Source: Nemertoderma westbladi (lineage: Eukaryota > Xenacoelomorpha > Nemertodermatida > Nemertodermatidae). Taken from it: DNA of 42,529 nucleotides. Positions 1 to 13,137 of the stretch are shown piece after piece (position 1 is the stretch's first letter; each line of letters begins with the position of its first letter). The stretch lies in NCBI GenBank assembly GCA_032718475.1, contig JAUCBJ010004000.1:1-42529 (forward strand), written 5' to 3'. A model generated the notes under the pieces. That model did no database searches. It saw nothing but the letters and a program-made list of their open reading frames with translations, and was not told where the DNA came from. The translations under genes were made by a program, and so were the position numbers.

Positions 1-2808
1 GAGAGTGTAGGTATAGTATAAGGGTACTATAGATACAGTAGAGAGTGCAGGTATAGTATAAGGGTACTATAGATACAGTAGATAGTGCAGGTATAGTATA
101 AGGGTACTATAGATACAGTAGAGAGTGCAGGTATAGTATAAGGGTACTATAGATACAGTAGAGAGTGCAGGTATAGTATAAGGGTACTATAGATACAGTA
201 GAGAGTGCAGGTATAGTATAAGGGTACTATAGATACAGTAGAGAGTGCAGGTATAGTATAAGGGTACTATAGATACAGTAGAGTGTAGGTATAGTATAAG
301 GGTACTATAGATACAGTAGAGTGTAGGTATAGTATAAGGGTACTATAGATACAGTAGAGAGTGCAGGTATAGTATAAGGGTACTATAGATACAGTAGAGA
401 GTGTAGGTATAGTATAAGGGTACTATAGATACAGTAGATAGTGCAGGTATAGTATAAGGGTGCTATAGATACAGTAGAGAGTGCAGGTATAGTATAAGGG
501 TACTATAGATACAGTAGAGAGTGCAGGTATAGTATAAGGGTACTATAGATACAGTAGAGTGTAGGTATAGTATAAGGGTACTATAGATACAGTAGAGTGT
601 AGGTATAGTATAAGGGTACTATAGATACAGTAGAGTGTAGGTATAGTATAAGGGTACTATAGATACAGTAGAGTGTAGGTATAGTATAAGGGTACTATAG
701 ATACAGTAGAGTGTAGGTATAGTATAAGGGTACTATAGATACAGTAGAGTGTAGGTATAGTATAAGGGTACTATAGATACAGTAGAGAGTGCAGGTATAG
801 TATAAGGGTACTATAGATACAGTAGAGAGTGCAGGTATAGTATAAGGGTACTATAGATACAGTAGAGTGTAGGTATAGTATAAGGGTACTATAGATACAG
901 TAGAGTGTAGGTATAGTATAAGGGTACTATAGATACAGTAGAGAGTGTAGGTATAGTATAAGGGTACTATAGATACAGTAGAGAGTGCAGGTATAGTATA
1001 AGGGTACTATAGATACAGTAGAGAGTGCAGGTATAGTATAAGGGTACTATAGATACAGTAGAGTGTAGGTATAGTATAAGGGTACTATAGATACAGTAGA
1101 GTGTAGGTATAGTATAAGGGTACTATAGATACAGTAGAGAGTGCAGGTATAGTATAAGGGTACTATAGATACAGTAGAGTGTAGGTATAGTATAAGGGTA
1201 CTATAGATACAGTAGAGTGTAGGTATAGTATAAGGGTACTATAGATACAGTAGAGAGTGCAGGTATAGTATAAGGGTACTATAGATACAGTAGAGTGTAG
1301 GTATAGTATAAGGGTACTATAGATACAGTGAGAGTGTAGGTATAGTATAAGGGTACTATAGATACAGTAGAGTGTAGGTATAGTATAAGGGTACTATAGA
1401 TACAGTAGAGTGTAGGTATAGTATAAGGGTACTATAGATACAGTAGAGAGTGCAGGTATAGTATAAGGGTACTATAGATACAGTAGAGTGTAGGTATAGT
1501 ATAAGGGTACTATAGATACAGTAGAGTGTAGGTATAGTATAAGGGTACTATAGATACAGTAGAGAGTGCAGGTATAGTATAAGGGTACTATAGATACAGT
1601 AGAGTGTAGGTATAGTATAAGGGTACTATAGATACAGTAGAGTGTAGGTATAGTATAAGGGTACTATAGATACAGTAGAGAGTGCAGGTATAGTATAAGG
1701 GTACTATAGATACAGTAGAGAGTGCAGGTATAGTATAAGGGTACTATAGATACAGTAGAGAGTGTAGGTATAGTATAAGGGTACTATAGATACAGTAGAG
1801 AGTGCAGGTATAGTATAAGGGTACTATAGATACAGTAGAGAGTGCAGGTATAGTATAAGGGTACTATAGATACAGTAGAGAGTGTAGGTATAGTATAAGG
1901 GTACTATAGATACAGTAGAGAGTGCAGGTATAGTATAAGGGTACTATAGATACAGTAGAGTGTAGGTATAGTATAAGGGTACTATAGATACAGTAGAGAG
2001 TGCAGGTATAGTATAAGGGTACTATAGATACAGTAGAGAGTGTAGGTATAGTATAAGGGTACTATAGATACAGTAGAGTGTAGGTATAGTATAAGGGTAC
2101 TATAGATACAGTAGAGTGTAGGTATAGTATAAGGGTACTATAGATACAGTAGAGTGTAGGTATAGTATAAGGGTACTATAGATACAGTAGAGAGTGCAGG
2201 TATAGTATAAGGGTACTATAGATACAGTAGGAGTGTAGGTATAGTATAAGGGTACTATAGATACAGTAGAGTGTAGGTATAGTATAAGGGTACTATAGAT
2301 ACAGTAGAGTGTAGGTATAGTATAAGGGTACTATAGATACAGTAGAGTGTAGGTATAGTATAAGGGTACTATAGATACAGTAGAGAGTGCAGGTATAGTA
2401 TAAGGGTACTATAGATACAGTAGAGTGTAGGTATAGTATAAGGGTACTATAGATACAGTAGAGTGTAGGTATAGTATAAGGGTACTATAGATACAGTAGA
2501 GAGTGCAGGTATAGTATAAGGGTACTATAGATACAGTAGAGAGTGCAGGTATAGTATAAGGGTACTATAGATACAGTAGAGTGTAGGTATAGTATAAGGG
2601 TACTATAGATACAGTAGAGTGTAGGTATAGTATAAGGGTACTATAGATACAGTAGAGTGTAGGTATAGTATAAGGGTACTATAGATACAGTAGAGTGTAG
2701 GTATAGTATAAGGGTACTATAGATACAGTAGAGAGTGCAGGTATAGTATAAGGGTACTATAGATACAGTAGAGTGTAGGTATAGTATAAGGGTACTATAG
2801 ATACAGTA

Positions 2809-4222
2809 GAGTGTAGGTATAGTATAAGGGTACTATAGATACAGTAGAGAGTGCAGGTATAGTATAAGGGTACTATAGATACAGTAGAGTGTAGGTATAG
2901 TATAAGGGTACTATAGATACAGTAGAGTGTAGGTATAGTATAAGGGTACTATAGATACAGTAGAGTGTAGGTATAGTATAAGGGTACTATAGATACAGTA
3001 GAGTGTAGGTATAGTATAAGGGTACTATAGATACAGTAGAGAGTGCAGGTATAGTATAAGGGTACTATAGATACAGTAGAGTGTAGGTATAGTATAAGGG
3101 TACTATAGATACAGTAGAGTGTAGGTATAGTATAAGGGTACTATAGATACAGTAGAGAGTGCAGGTATAGTATAAGGGTACTATAGATACAGTAGAGAGT
3201 GCAGGTATAGTATAAGGGTACTATAGATACAGTAGAGAGTGCAGGTATAGTATAAGGGTACTATAGATACAGTAGAGAGTGCAGGTATAGTATAAGGGTA
3301 CTATAGATACAGTAGAGTGTAGGTATAGTATAAGGGTACTATAGATACAGTAGAGTGTAGGTATAGTATAAGGGTACTATAGATACAGTAGAGTGTAGGT
3401 ATAGTATAAGGGTACTATAGATACAGTAGAGTGTAGGTATAGTATAAGGGTACTATAGATACAGTAGAGAGTGCAGGTATAGTATAAGGGTACTATAGAT
3501 ACAGTAGAGAGTGCAGGTATAGTATAAGGGTACTATAGATACAGTAGAGAGTGCAGGTATAGTATAAGGGTACTATAGATACAGTAGAGAGTGTAGGTAT
3601 AGTATAAGGGTACTATAGATACAGTAGAGAGTGTAGGTATAGTATAAGGGTACTATAGATACAGTAGAGAGTGCAGGTATAGTATAAGGGTACTATAGAT
3701 ACAGTAGAGAGTGCAGGTATAGTATAAGGGTACTATAGATACAGTAGAGAGTGCAGGTATAGTATAAGGGTACTATAGATACAGTAGAGTGTAGGTATAG
3801 TATAAGGGTACTATAGATACAGTAGAGAGTGCAGGTATAGTATAAGGGTACTATAGATACAGTAGAGTGTAGGTATAGTATAAGGGTACTATAGATACAG
3901 TAGAGAGTGCAGGTATAGTATAAGGGTACTATAGATACAGTAGAGAGTGCAGGTATAGTATAAGGGTACTATAGATACAGTAGAGAGTGTAGGTATAGTA
4001 TAAGGGTACTATAGATACAGTAGAGAGTGCAGGTATAGTATAAGGGTACTATAGATACAGTAGAGAGTGTAGGTATAGTATAAGGGTACTATAGATACAG
4101 TAGAGAGTGCAGGTATAGTATAAGGGTACTATAGATACAGTAGAGAGTGCAGGTATAGTATAAGGGTACTATAGATACAGTAGAGAGTGCAGGTATAGTA
4201 TAAGGGTACTATAGATACAGTA
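2809..4222. repeat. Higher-order block of satellite A, copy 1
   Basis: A run of 36 monomers whose order of variant types (38T, 40C, 40T) is identical to that at 9726-11139, exactly 6917 bp downstream. I compared unit by unit: both blocks start 38T, 40C, four 38T, 40C, two 38T, four 40C, four 38T, three 40C, two 40T, three 40C. The match breaks at the next unit (38T at 4223 against 40T at 11140). This is a segmental duplication inside the array. Confidence 0.93.
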
Positions 4223-7200
4223 GAGTGTAGGTATAGTATAAGGGTACTATAGATACAGTAGAGTGTAGGTATAGTATAAGGGTACTATAGATACAGTAGA
4301 GAGTGCAGGTATAGTATAAGGGTACTATAGATACAGTGAGAGTGTAGGTATAGTATAAGGGTACTATAGATACAGTAGAGAGTGCAGGTATAGTATAAGG
4401 GTACTATAGATACAGTAGAGAGTGTAGGTATAGTATAAGGGTACTATAGATACAGTAGAGAGTGCAGGTATAGTATAAGGGTACTATAGATACAGTAGAG
4501 AGTGCAGGTATAGTATAAGGGTACTATAGATACAGTAGAGAGTGCAGGTATAGTATAAGGGTACTATAGATACAGTAGAGAGTGCAGGTATAGTATAAGG
4601 GTACTATAGATACAGTAGAGTGTAGGTATAGTATAAGGGTACTATAGATACAGTAGAGTGTAGGTATAGTATAAGGGTACTATAGATACAGTAGAGAGTG
4701 CAGGTATAGTATAAGGGTACTATAGATACAGTAGAGTGTAGGTATAGTATAAGGGTACTATAGATACAGTAGAGAGTGCAGGTATAGTATAAGGGTACTA
4801 TAGATACAGTAGAGAGTGTAGGTATAGTATAAGGGTACTATAGATACAGTAGAGAGTGCAGGTATAGTATAAGGGTACTATAGATACAGTAGAGAGTGCA
4901 GGTATAGTATAAGGGTACTATAGATACAGTAGAGAGTGCAGGTATAGTATAAGGGTACTATAGATACAGTAGAGAGTGCAGGTATAGTATAAGGGTACTA
5001 TAGATACAGTAGAGTGTAGGTATAGTATAAGGGTACTATAGATACAGTAGAGTGTAGGTATAGTATAAGGGTACTATAGATACAGTAGAGAGTGCAGGTA
5101 TAGTATAAGGGTACTATAGATACAGTAGAGAGTGCAGGTATAGTATAAGGGTACTATAGATACAGTAGAGAGTGCAGGTATAGTATAAGGGTACTATAGA
5201 TACAGTAGAGTGTAGGTATAGTATAAGGGTACTATAGATACAGTAGAGTGTAGGTATAGTATAAGGGTACTATAGATACAGTAGAGTGTAGGTATAGTAT
5301 AAGGGTACTATAGATACAGTAGAGAGTGCAGGTATAGTATAAGGGTACTATAGATACAGTAGAGAGTGCAGGTATAGTATAAGGGTACTATAGATACAGT
5401 AGAGAGTGTAGGTATAGTATAAGGGTACTATAGATACAGTAGAGAGTGCAGGTATAGTATAAGGGTACTATAGATACAGTAGAGAGTGCAGGTATAGTAT
5501 AAGGGTACTATAGATACAGTAGAGAGTGCAGGTATAGTATAAGGGTACTATAGATACAGTAGAGAGTGCAGGTATAGTATAAGGGTACTATAGATACAGT
5601 AGAGTGTAGGTATAGTATAAGGGTACTATAGATACAGTAGAGTGTAGGTATAGTATAAGGGTACTATAGATACAGTAGAGAGTGCAGGTATAGTATAAGG
5701 GTACTATAGATACAGTAGAGTGTAGGTATAGTATAAGGGTACTATAGATACAGTAGAGAGTGCAGGTATAGTATAAGGGTACTATAGATACAGTAGAGAG
5801 TGTAGGTATAGTATAAGGGTACTATAGATACAGTAGAGAGTGCAGGTATAGTATAAGGGTACTATAGATACAGTAGAGAGTGCAGGTATAGTATAAGGGT
5901 ACTATAGATACAGTAGAGAGTGCAGGTATAGTATAAGGGTACTATAGATACAGTAGAGAGTGTAGGTATAGTATAAGGGTACTATAGATACAGTAGAGAG
6001 TGCAGGTATAGTATAAGGGTGCTATAGATACAGTAGAGAGTGCAGGTATAGTATAAGGGTACTATAGATACAGTAGAGAGTGCAGGTATAGTATAAGGGT
6101 ACTATAGACACAGTAGAGTGTAGGTATAGTATAAGGGTACTATAGATACAGTAGAGTGTAGGTATAGTATAAGGGTACTATAGATACAGTAGAGTGTAGG
6201 TATAGTATAAGGGTACTATAGATACAGTAGAGAGTGCAGGTATAGTATAAGGGTACTATAGATACAGTAGAGAGTGCAGGTATAGTATAAGGGTACTATA
6301 GATACAGTAGAGAGTGTAGGTATAGTATAAGGGTACTATAGATACAGTAGAGAGTGCAGGTATAGTATAAGGGTACTATAGATACAGTAGAGAGTGCAGG
6401 TATAGTATAAGGGTACTATAGATACAGTAGAGAGTGCAGGTATAGTATAAGGGTACTATAGATACAGTAGAGAGTGCAGGTATAGTATAAGGGTACTATA
6501 GATACAGTAGAGTGTAGGTATAGTATAAGGGTACTATAGATACAGTAGAGAGTGCAGGTATAGTATAAGGGTACTATAGATACAGTAGAGAGTGTAGGTA
6601 TAGTATAAGGGTACTATAGATACAGTAGAGTGTAGGTATAGTATAAGGGTACTATAGATACAGTAGAGAGTGCAGGTATAGTATAAGGGTACTATAGATA
6701 CAGTAGAGAGTGCAGGTATAGTATAAGGGTACTATAGATACAGTAGAGAGTGCAGGTATAGTATAAGGGTACTATAGATACAGTAGAGAGTGCAGGTATA
6801 GTATAAGGGTACTATAGATACAGTAGAGTGTAGGTATAGTATAAGGGTACTATAGATACAGTAGAGAGTGTAGGTATAGTATAAGGGTACTATAGATACA
6901 GTAGAGAGTGCAGGTATAGTATAAGGGTACTATAGATACAGTAGATAGTGCAGGTATAGTATAAGGGTACTATAGATACAGTAGAGAGTGCAGGTATAGT
7001 ATAAGGGTACTATAGATACAGTAGAGAGTGCAGGTATAGTATAAGGGTACTATAGATACAGTAGAGAGTGCAGGTATAGTATAAGGGTACTATAGATACA
7101 GTAGAGAGTGCAGGTATAGTATAAGGGTACTATAGATACAGTAGAGTGTAGGTATAGTATAAGGGTACTATAGATACAGTAGAGTGTAGGTATAGTATAA

Positions 7201-9725
7201 GGGTACTATAGATACAGTAGAGAGTGCAGGTATAGTATAAGGGTACTATAGATACAGTAGAGAGTGTAGGTATAGTATAAGGGTACTATAGATACAGTAG
7301 AGAGTGCAGGTATAGTATAAGGGTACTATAGATACAGTAGAGAGTGTAGGTATAGTATAAGGGTACTATAGATACAGTAGAGAGTGCAGGTATAGTATAA
7401 GGGTACTATAGATACAGTAGAGAGTGCAGGTATAGTATAAGGGTACTATAGATACAGTAGAGAGTGCAGGTATAGTATAAGGGTACTATAGATACAGTAG
7501 AGAGTGCAGGTATAGTATAAGGGTACTATAGATACAGTAGAGAGTGCAGGTATAGTATAAGGGTACTATAGATACAGTAGAGAGTGCAGGTATAGTATAA
7601 GGGTACTATAGATACAGTAGAGTGTAGGTATAGTATAAGGGTACTATAGATACAGTAGAGTGTAGGTATAGTATAAGGGTACTATAGATACAGTAGAGTG
7701 TAGGTATAGTATAAGGGTACTATAGATACAGTAGAGTGTAGGTATAGTATAAGGGTACTATAGATACAGTAGAGTGTAGGTATAGTATAAGGGTACTATA
7801 GATACAGTAGAGTGTAGGTATAGTATAAGGGTACTATAGATACAGTAGAGAGTGCAGGTATAGTATAAGGGTACTATAGATACAGTAGAGAGTGCAGGTA
7901 TAGTATAAGGGTACTATAGATACAGTAGAGAGTGCAGGTATAGTATAAGGGTACTATAGATACAGTAGAGTGTAGGTATAGTATAAGGGTACTATAGATA
8001 CAGTAGAGTGTAGGTATAGTATAAGGGTACTATAGATACAGTAGAGAGTGCAGGTATAGTATAAGGGTACTATAGATACAGTAGAGTGTAGGTATAGTAT
8101 AAGGGTACTATAGATACAGTAGAGAGTGCAGGTATAGTATAAGGGTACTATAGATACAGTAGAGAGTGCAGGTATAGTATAAGGGTACTATAGATACAGT
8201 AGAGTGTAGGTATAGTATAAGGGTACTATAGATACAGTGAGAGTGCAGGTATAGTATAAGGGTACTATAGATACAGTAGAGTGTAGGTATAGTATAAGGG
8301 TACTATAGATACAGTAGAGTGTAGGTATAGTATAAGGGTACTATAGATACAGTAGAGAGTGCAGGTATAGTATAAGGGTACTATAGATACAGTAGAGTGT
8401 AGGTATAGTATAAGGGTACTATAGATACAGTAGAGTGTAGGTATAGTATAAGGGTACTATAGATACAGTAGAGAGTGCAGGTATAGTATAAGGGTACTAT
8501 AGATACAGTGAGAGTGTAGGTATAGTATAAGGGTACTATAGATACAGTAGAGTGTAGGTATAGTATAAGGGTACTATAGATACAGTAGAGAGTGCAGGTA
8601 TAGTATAAGGGTACTATAGATACAGTAGAGAGTGCAGGTATAGTATAAGGGTACTATAGATACAGTAGAGAGTGTAGGTATAGTATAAGGGTACTATAGA
8701 TACAGTAGAGAGTGCAGGTATAGTATAAGGGTACTATAGATACAGTAGAGAGTGCAGGTATAGTATAAGGGTACTATAGATACAGTAGAGAGTGTAGGTA
8801 TAGTATAAGGGTACTATAGATACAGTAGAGAGTGCAGGTATAGTATAAGGGTACTATAGATACAGTAGAGTGTAGGTATAGTATAAGGGTACTATAGATA
8901 CAGTAGAGAGTGCAGGTATAGTATAAGGGTACTATAGATACAGTAGAGAGTGTAGGTATAGTATAAGGGTACTATAGATACAGTAGAGTGTAGGTATAGT
9001 ATAAGGGTACTATAGATACAGTAGAGAGTGCAGGTATAGTATAAGGGTACTATAGATACAGTAGAGAGTGTAGGTATAGTATAAGGGTACTATAGATACA
9101 GTAGAGAGTGCAGGTATAGTATAAGGGTACTATAGATACAGTAGAGAGTGTAGGTATAGTATAAGGGTACTATAGATACAGTAGAGTGTAGGTATAGTAT
9201 AAGGGTACTATAGATACAGTAGAGTGTAGGTATAGTATAAGGGTACTATAGATACAGTAGAGTGTAGGTATAGTATAAGGGTACTATAGATACAGTAGAG
9301 AGTGCAGGTATAGTATAAGGGTACTATAGATACAGTAGAGTGTAGGTATAGTATAAGGGTACTATAGATACAGTAGAGTGTAGGTATAGTATAAGGGTAC
9401 TATAGATACAGTAGAGAGTGCAGGTATAGTATAAGGGTACTATAGATACAGTAGAGAGTGCAGGTATAGTATAAGGGTACTATAGATACAGTAGAGTGTA
9501 GGTATAGTATAAGGGTACTATAGATACAGTAGAGTGTAGGTATAGTATAAGGGTACTATAGATACAGTGAGAGTGTAGGTATAGTATAAGGGTACTATAG
9601 ATACAGTAGAGTGTAGGTATAGTATAAGGGTACTATAGATACAGTAGAGAGTGCAGGTATAGTATAAGGGTACTATAGATACAGTAGGAGTGTAGGTATA
9701 GTATAAGGGTACTATAGATACAGTA

Positions 9726-11139
9726 GAGTGTAGGTATAGTATAAGGGTACTATAGATACAGTAGAGAGTGCAGGTATAGTATAAGGGTACTATAGATACA
9801 GTAGAGTGTAGGTATAGTATAAGGGTACTATAGATACAGTAGAGTGTAGGTATAGTATAAGGGTACTATAGATACAGTAGAGTGTAGGTATAGTATAAGG
9901 GTACTATAGATACAGTAGAGTGTAGGTATAGTATAAGGGTACTATAGATACAGTAGAGAGTGCAGGTATAGTATAAGGGTACTATAGATACAGTAGAGTG
10001 TAGGTATAGTATAAGGGTACTATAGATACAGTAGAGTGTAGGTATAGTATAAGGGTACTATAGATACAGTAGAGAGTGCAGGTATAGTATAAGGGTACTA
10101 TAGATACAGTAGAGAGTGCAGGTATAGTATAAGGGTACTATAGATACAGTAGAGAGTGCAGGTATAGTATAAGGGTACTATAGATACAGTAGAGAGTGCA
10201 GGTATAGTATAAGGGTACTATAGATACAGTAGAGTGTAGGTATAGTATAAGGGTACTATAGATACAGTAGAGTGTAGGTATAGTATAAGGGTACTATAGA
10301 TACAGTAGAGTGTAGGTATAGTATAAGGGTACTATAGATACAGTAGAGTGTAGGTATAGTATAAGGGTACTATAGATACAGTAGAGAGTGCAGGTATAGT
10401 ATAAGGGTACTATAGATACAGTAGAGAGTGCAGGTATAGTATAAGGGTACTATAGATACAGTAGAGAGTGCAGGTATAGTATAAGGGTACTATAGATACA
10501 GTAGAGAGTGTAGGTATAGTATAAGGGTACTATAGATACAGTAGAGAGTGTAGGTATAGTATAAGGGTACTATAGATACAGTAGAGAGTGCAGGTATAGT
10601 ATAAGGGTACTATAGATACAGTAGAGAGTGCAGGTATAGTATAAGGGTACTATAGATACAGTAGAGAGTGCAGGTATAGTATAAGGGTACTATAGATACA
10701 GTAGAGTGTAGGTATAGTATAAGGGTACTATAGATACAGTAGAGAGTGCAGGTATAGTATAAGGGTACTATAGATACAGTAGAGTGTAGGTATAGTATAA
10801 GGGTACTATAGATACAGTAGAGAGTGCAGGTATAGTATAAGGGTACTATAGATACAGTAGAGAGTGCAGGTATAGTATAAGGGTACTATAGATACAGTAG
10901 AGAGTGTAGGTATAGTATAAGGGTACTATAGATACAGTAGAGAGTGCAGGTATAGTATAAGGGTACTATAGATACAGTAGAGAGTGTAGGTATAGTATAA
11001 GGGTACTATAGATACAGTAGAGAGTGCAGGTATAGTATAAGGGTACTATAGATACAGTAGAGAGTGCAGGTATAGTATAAGGGTACTATAGATACAGTAG
11101 AGAGTGCAGGTATAGTATAAGGGTACTATAGATACAGTA
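9726..11139. repeat. Higher-order block of satellite A, copy 2
   Basis: Partner of 2809-4222 at an offset of 6917 bp, with the same 36-unit variant order. A second, shorter match (from about 1678 and about 8588, offset 6910) suggests that the whole 1.3-4.2 kb region was duplicated to about 8.2-11.1 kb and then lost or gained a few units. Confidence 0.93.
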
Positions 11140-11433
11140 GAGAGTGTAGGTATAGTATAAGGGTACTATAGATACAGTAGAGAGTGCAGGTATAGTATAA
11201 GGGTACTATAGATACAGTAGAGAGAGCAGGTATAGTATAAGGGTACTATAGATACAGTAGAGAGTGTAGGTATAGTATAAGGGTACTATAGATACAGTAG
11301 AGAGTGTAGGTATAGTATAAGGGTACTATAGATACAGTAGAGAGAGCAGGTATAGTATAAGGGTACTATAGATACAGTAGAGAGTGCAGGTATAGTATAA
11401 GGGTACTATAGATACAGTAGAGAGTGTAGGTAT

Positions 11434-11763
11434 CACGAGGACCGAAAGATCCGGAAGTACGAGGAGCGGGTGCGGGAGGTTGAACACGGCAACTTCACTC
11501 CCCTCATCTTCACGGCTTTCGGCGGGATGTCCAAAGCCGCCACGCAGTTTGTTACTCGCCTGGCTCACAAGATCGCAGACAAAAGGGAGGTCCGGTACTC
11601 CGACAGTATTACCTGGGTTCGCCGGCGACTGAGTTTCGCGTTGCTGAGGTCGTCGCTGCTCTGTTTGCGTGGCTGTAGATCAGCTTCTCGCCGCCCAGTC
11701 CGCTGCAATATCGCGGAGGCGTCCATTCTCCTGGCGAATGCAAACTCGGACCCAACAGGCTGA
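11434..11763 (+). pseudogene. C-terminal end of a LINE reverse transcriptase ORF
   Basis: An open frame of 109 codons is truncated at the 5' junction and ends with TGA at 11761-11763. Its residues include EERVREVEHGNFTPLIF, GGMSKAA and WVRRRLSFALLRSSLLCLRG. I recognise this as the conserved tail that follows the reverse transcriptase domain in many invertebrate and fish non-LTR elements. No catalytic motif remains, so it is a dead fragment. The clade cannot be named from the tail alone. Confidence 0.75.
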
Positions 11764-11982
11764 ATGGCAGTGCAGTGGTAGGCAGTGCAGTACACAGTAT
11801 GCAGTACAGCAGTACATACTGTTTAAATAGCAATCTGGTTGCTAGGCAGCCGTCAAATACAGCTGGTGGTGGTTGTACAATTGTTTTTTAAATTTCCCGC
11901 GTTTCTGTAATTACTGTTTTTAATTGTTTGTTATAGTGCCTATAATTGTGTTTGTATTTCTGAAGGTTTTTATTATTTTGTG

Positions 11983-11988
11983 AATAAA
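11983..11988 (+). terminator. Polyadenylation signal of the inserted LINE
   Basis: AATAAA lies 16 bases upstream of the A11 tract that ends the insertion, the usual spacing for a polyadenylated LINE transcript. Confidence 0.8.
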
Positions 11989-12015
11989 TGAGGCTTGTAA
12001 AGTTAAAAAAAAAAA

Positions 12016-12296
12016 GAGAGTGTAGGTATAGTATAAGGGTACTATAGATACAGTAGAGAGTGCAGGTATAGTATAAGGGTACTATAGATACAGTAGAGAG
12101 TGCAGGTATAGTATAACGGTACTATAGAGGGAGTAGAGAGTGTAGGTATAGTATAAGGGTACTATAGATACAGTAGAGAGTACAGGTATAGTATAAGGGT
12201 ACTATATACAGTAGAGAGTGTAGGTATAGTATAAGGGTACTATAGATACAGTAGAGAGTGCAGGTATAGTATAAGGGTACTATAGAACTATGAAAA
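12016..12296. repeat. Satellite A, degenerate right edge
   Basis: About seven monomers continue in phase after the LINE insertion and then decay, for example ATAACGGTACTATAGAGGGAG and a shortened TACTATATACAG unit. The array stops at about 12290. More divergent monomers at an array edge are expected, because homogenisation by unequal exchange is weakest there. Confidence 0.93.
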
Positions 12297-13044
12297 CTAT
12301 AATAATTACTAAATATTATACTTAGTAAATTACTTGTCAAGTAAACAATACAATGAATATAACGACACCAGTATGTATGATAATAAATCCCTTCACCCTA
12401 AATAAACAGAGGTAGAATTCAACTACTGTACGAATGTGAGGGTTACAGCTATGGCTCCAGAGAGTCAAAGAAGCCACCTGGAGAGGGTCCCGCTGTCGCT
12501 AGGATGGACACAGCATTATATCCCTATCCCGATTTGGTGTAAGAGGAACAGGTGCTAGTGGGGTTTATGGTTAAATGTATGGAGACGGGAACCAGTCTCT
12601 TGGAGTTGGAAGTTTCAGGTCTGGGGCGACCCAAGGTCCCAAAGGTCACAGGACGGAAGATGTGGCGGCGCTCCATCACCTCATTGTAGGTCACAATCTT
12701 TCCTCGTTTGGATTAGAAGAAATTAGGGTCTAGGGAAAATGGCTTGGAGCCAGAGGATCCATCACATCGCATCCCAGGTGAGGGAGCCAGGGGAAAGTCT
12801 ATGGTGGCCATTTGCCGACATGGTGCGTCGGTCGCAGTTGTGGGGTTGTTGCACAACTTTGCTTACAAGGCGAGTGGCATTAGAGATGCGGAACTGGGAA
12901 TCCGAGAGTTAAGTGATAATGAGGCGCTAAGAAGTGCATTGGTCCAGCAGCCAGTGATGGGGTTAGAGAGGGAAATCAAATGGGTGAGGTATATTGTGAG
13001 GTCATAGAGTGCGTTCTCTTTGTGGACTGGGAGGATCCACACCT
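12297..13044. other. Unassigned interval between satellite A and the LINE
   Basis: There is no recognisable gene or repeat. An 87-codon open frame at 12744-13007 lacks an ATG at its assigned start (TTG), has no recognisable motif and no splice context. The base composition is mixed, with an AT-rich left half, and might be an old transposon relic. Confidence 0.5.
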
Positions 13045-13054
13045 TACTAATTAA

Positions 13055-13132
13055 CTACTACTAGGATTGGCATGCTGCATTGCAGCTGCATTTTTAAGAA
13101 TGCTGTACCGGCTTGTCGACAAAATTGCGCCA
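13055..13132 (-). mobile_element. 3' end and trinucleotide tail of LINE copy 1
   Basis: This segment lies beyond the solo LTR and completes the element: the last codons (FVDKPVQHS then stop), a short 3' region with GCTGC-AAT-GCAGC, and a TAG-triplet tail. The same end occurs in copy 2 (ending 16186) and in the mini-insertion ending at 41123. Confidence 0.9.
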
Positions 13133-13137
13133 CCACA

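Larger units (their letters stand above)
1..11433. repeat. Satellite A, 38/40-bp tandem array (left part)
   Basis: About 290 head-to-tail monomers run from the first base. The monomer reads GAG(AG)TG[C/T]AGG, then TATAGTATAAGGG, then TACTATAGATACAGTA. Three main forms occur: 40 bp with C, 40 bp with T, and 38 bp (one AG missing) with T. Rare forms include CAGTGAGAGTG (near 1330, 4337, 8238, 8508 and 9567), CAGTAGGAGTG (near 2228 and 9686) and GATAGTG. Each monomer holds a small inverted repeat, TATAGTA-TAAGGG-TACTATA. Monomers are nearly identical apart from these variants, which indicates recent amplification or homogenisation. The array continues past the left edge. Open frames read from it are periodic artefacts. 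Confidence 0.98.
11420..12029 (+). mobile_element. 5'-truncated poly(A) LINE inserted in satellite A
   Basis: The 14-bp monomer stretch GAGAGTGTAGGTAT occurs at 11420-11433 and again at 12016-12029. Between them (11434-12015) is unrelated, GC-richer DNA with the 3' end of a reverse-transcriptase ORF, a 3' untranslated region, an AATAAA signal at 11983-11988 and an A11 run at 12005-12015. This is target-primed reverse transcription of a 5'-truncated non-LTR element. Because the target is itself repetitive, the duplication is best read as consistent with, rather than independent proof of, a 14-bp target site. The family differs from the trinucleotide-tailed LINE at 13-17 kb. Confidence 0.9.

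Noticed and set aside
11326-11833. Several short minus-strand frames crossing the array and the LINE fragment
   Set aside because: Periodic LYYTCTLYC-type peptides come from reading the satellite backwards; the coding evidence is on the plus strand.
11834-11850. GGTTGCTAGGCAGCC in the LINE 3' region as an X-box
   Set aside because: The second half site is GGCAGC instead of GGCAAC, in a dead 5'-truncated fragment, and it is not repeated elsewhere in the window.
1-12296. Satellite A (or B) as a CRISPR array
   Set aside because: There are no unique spacers; the whole unit repeats. The context is a eukaryotic genome with introns, LINEs and poly(A) tails.
12744-13007. 87-codon frame as a gene
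   Set aside because: Starts at TTG, no recognisable motif, no splice or promoter context.
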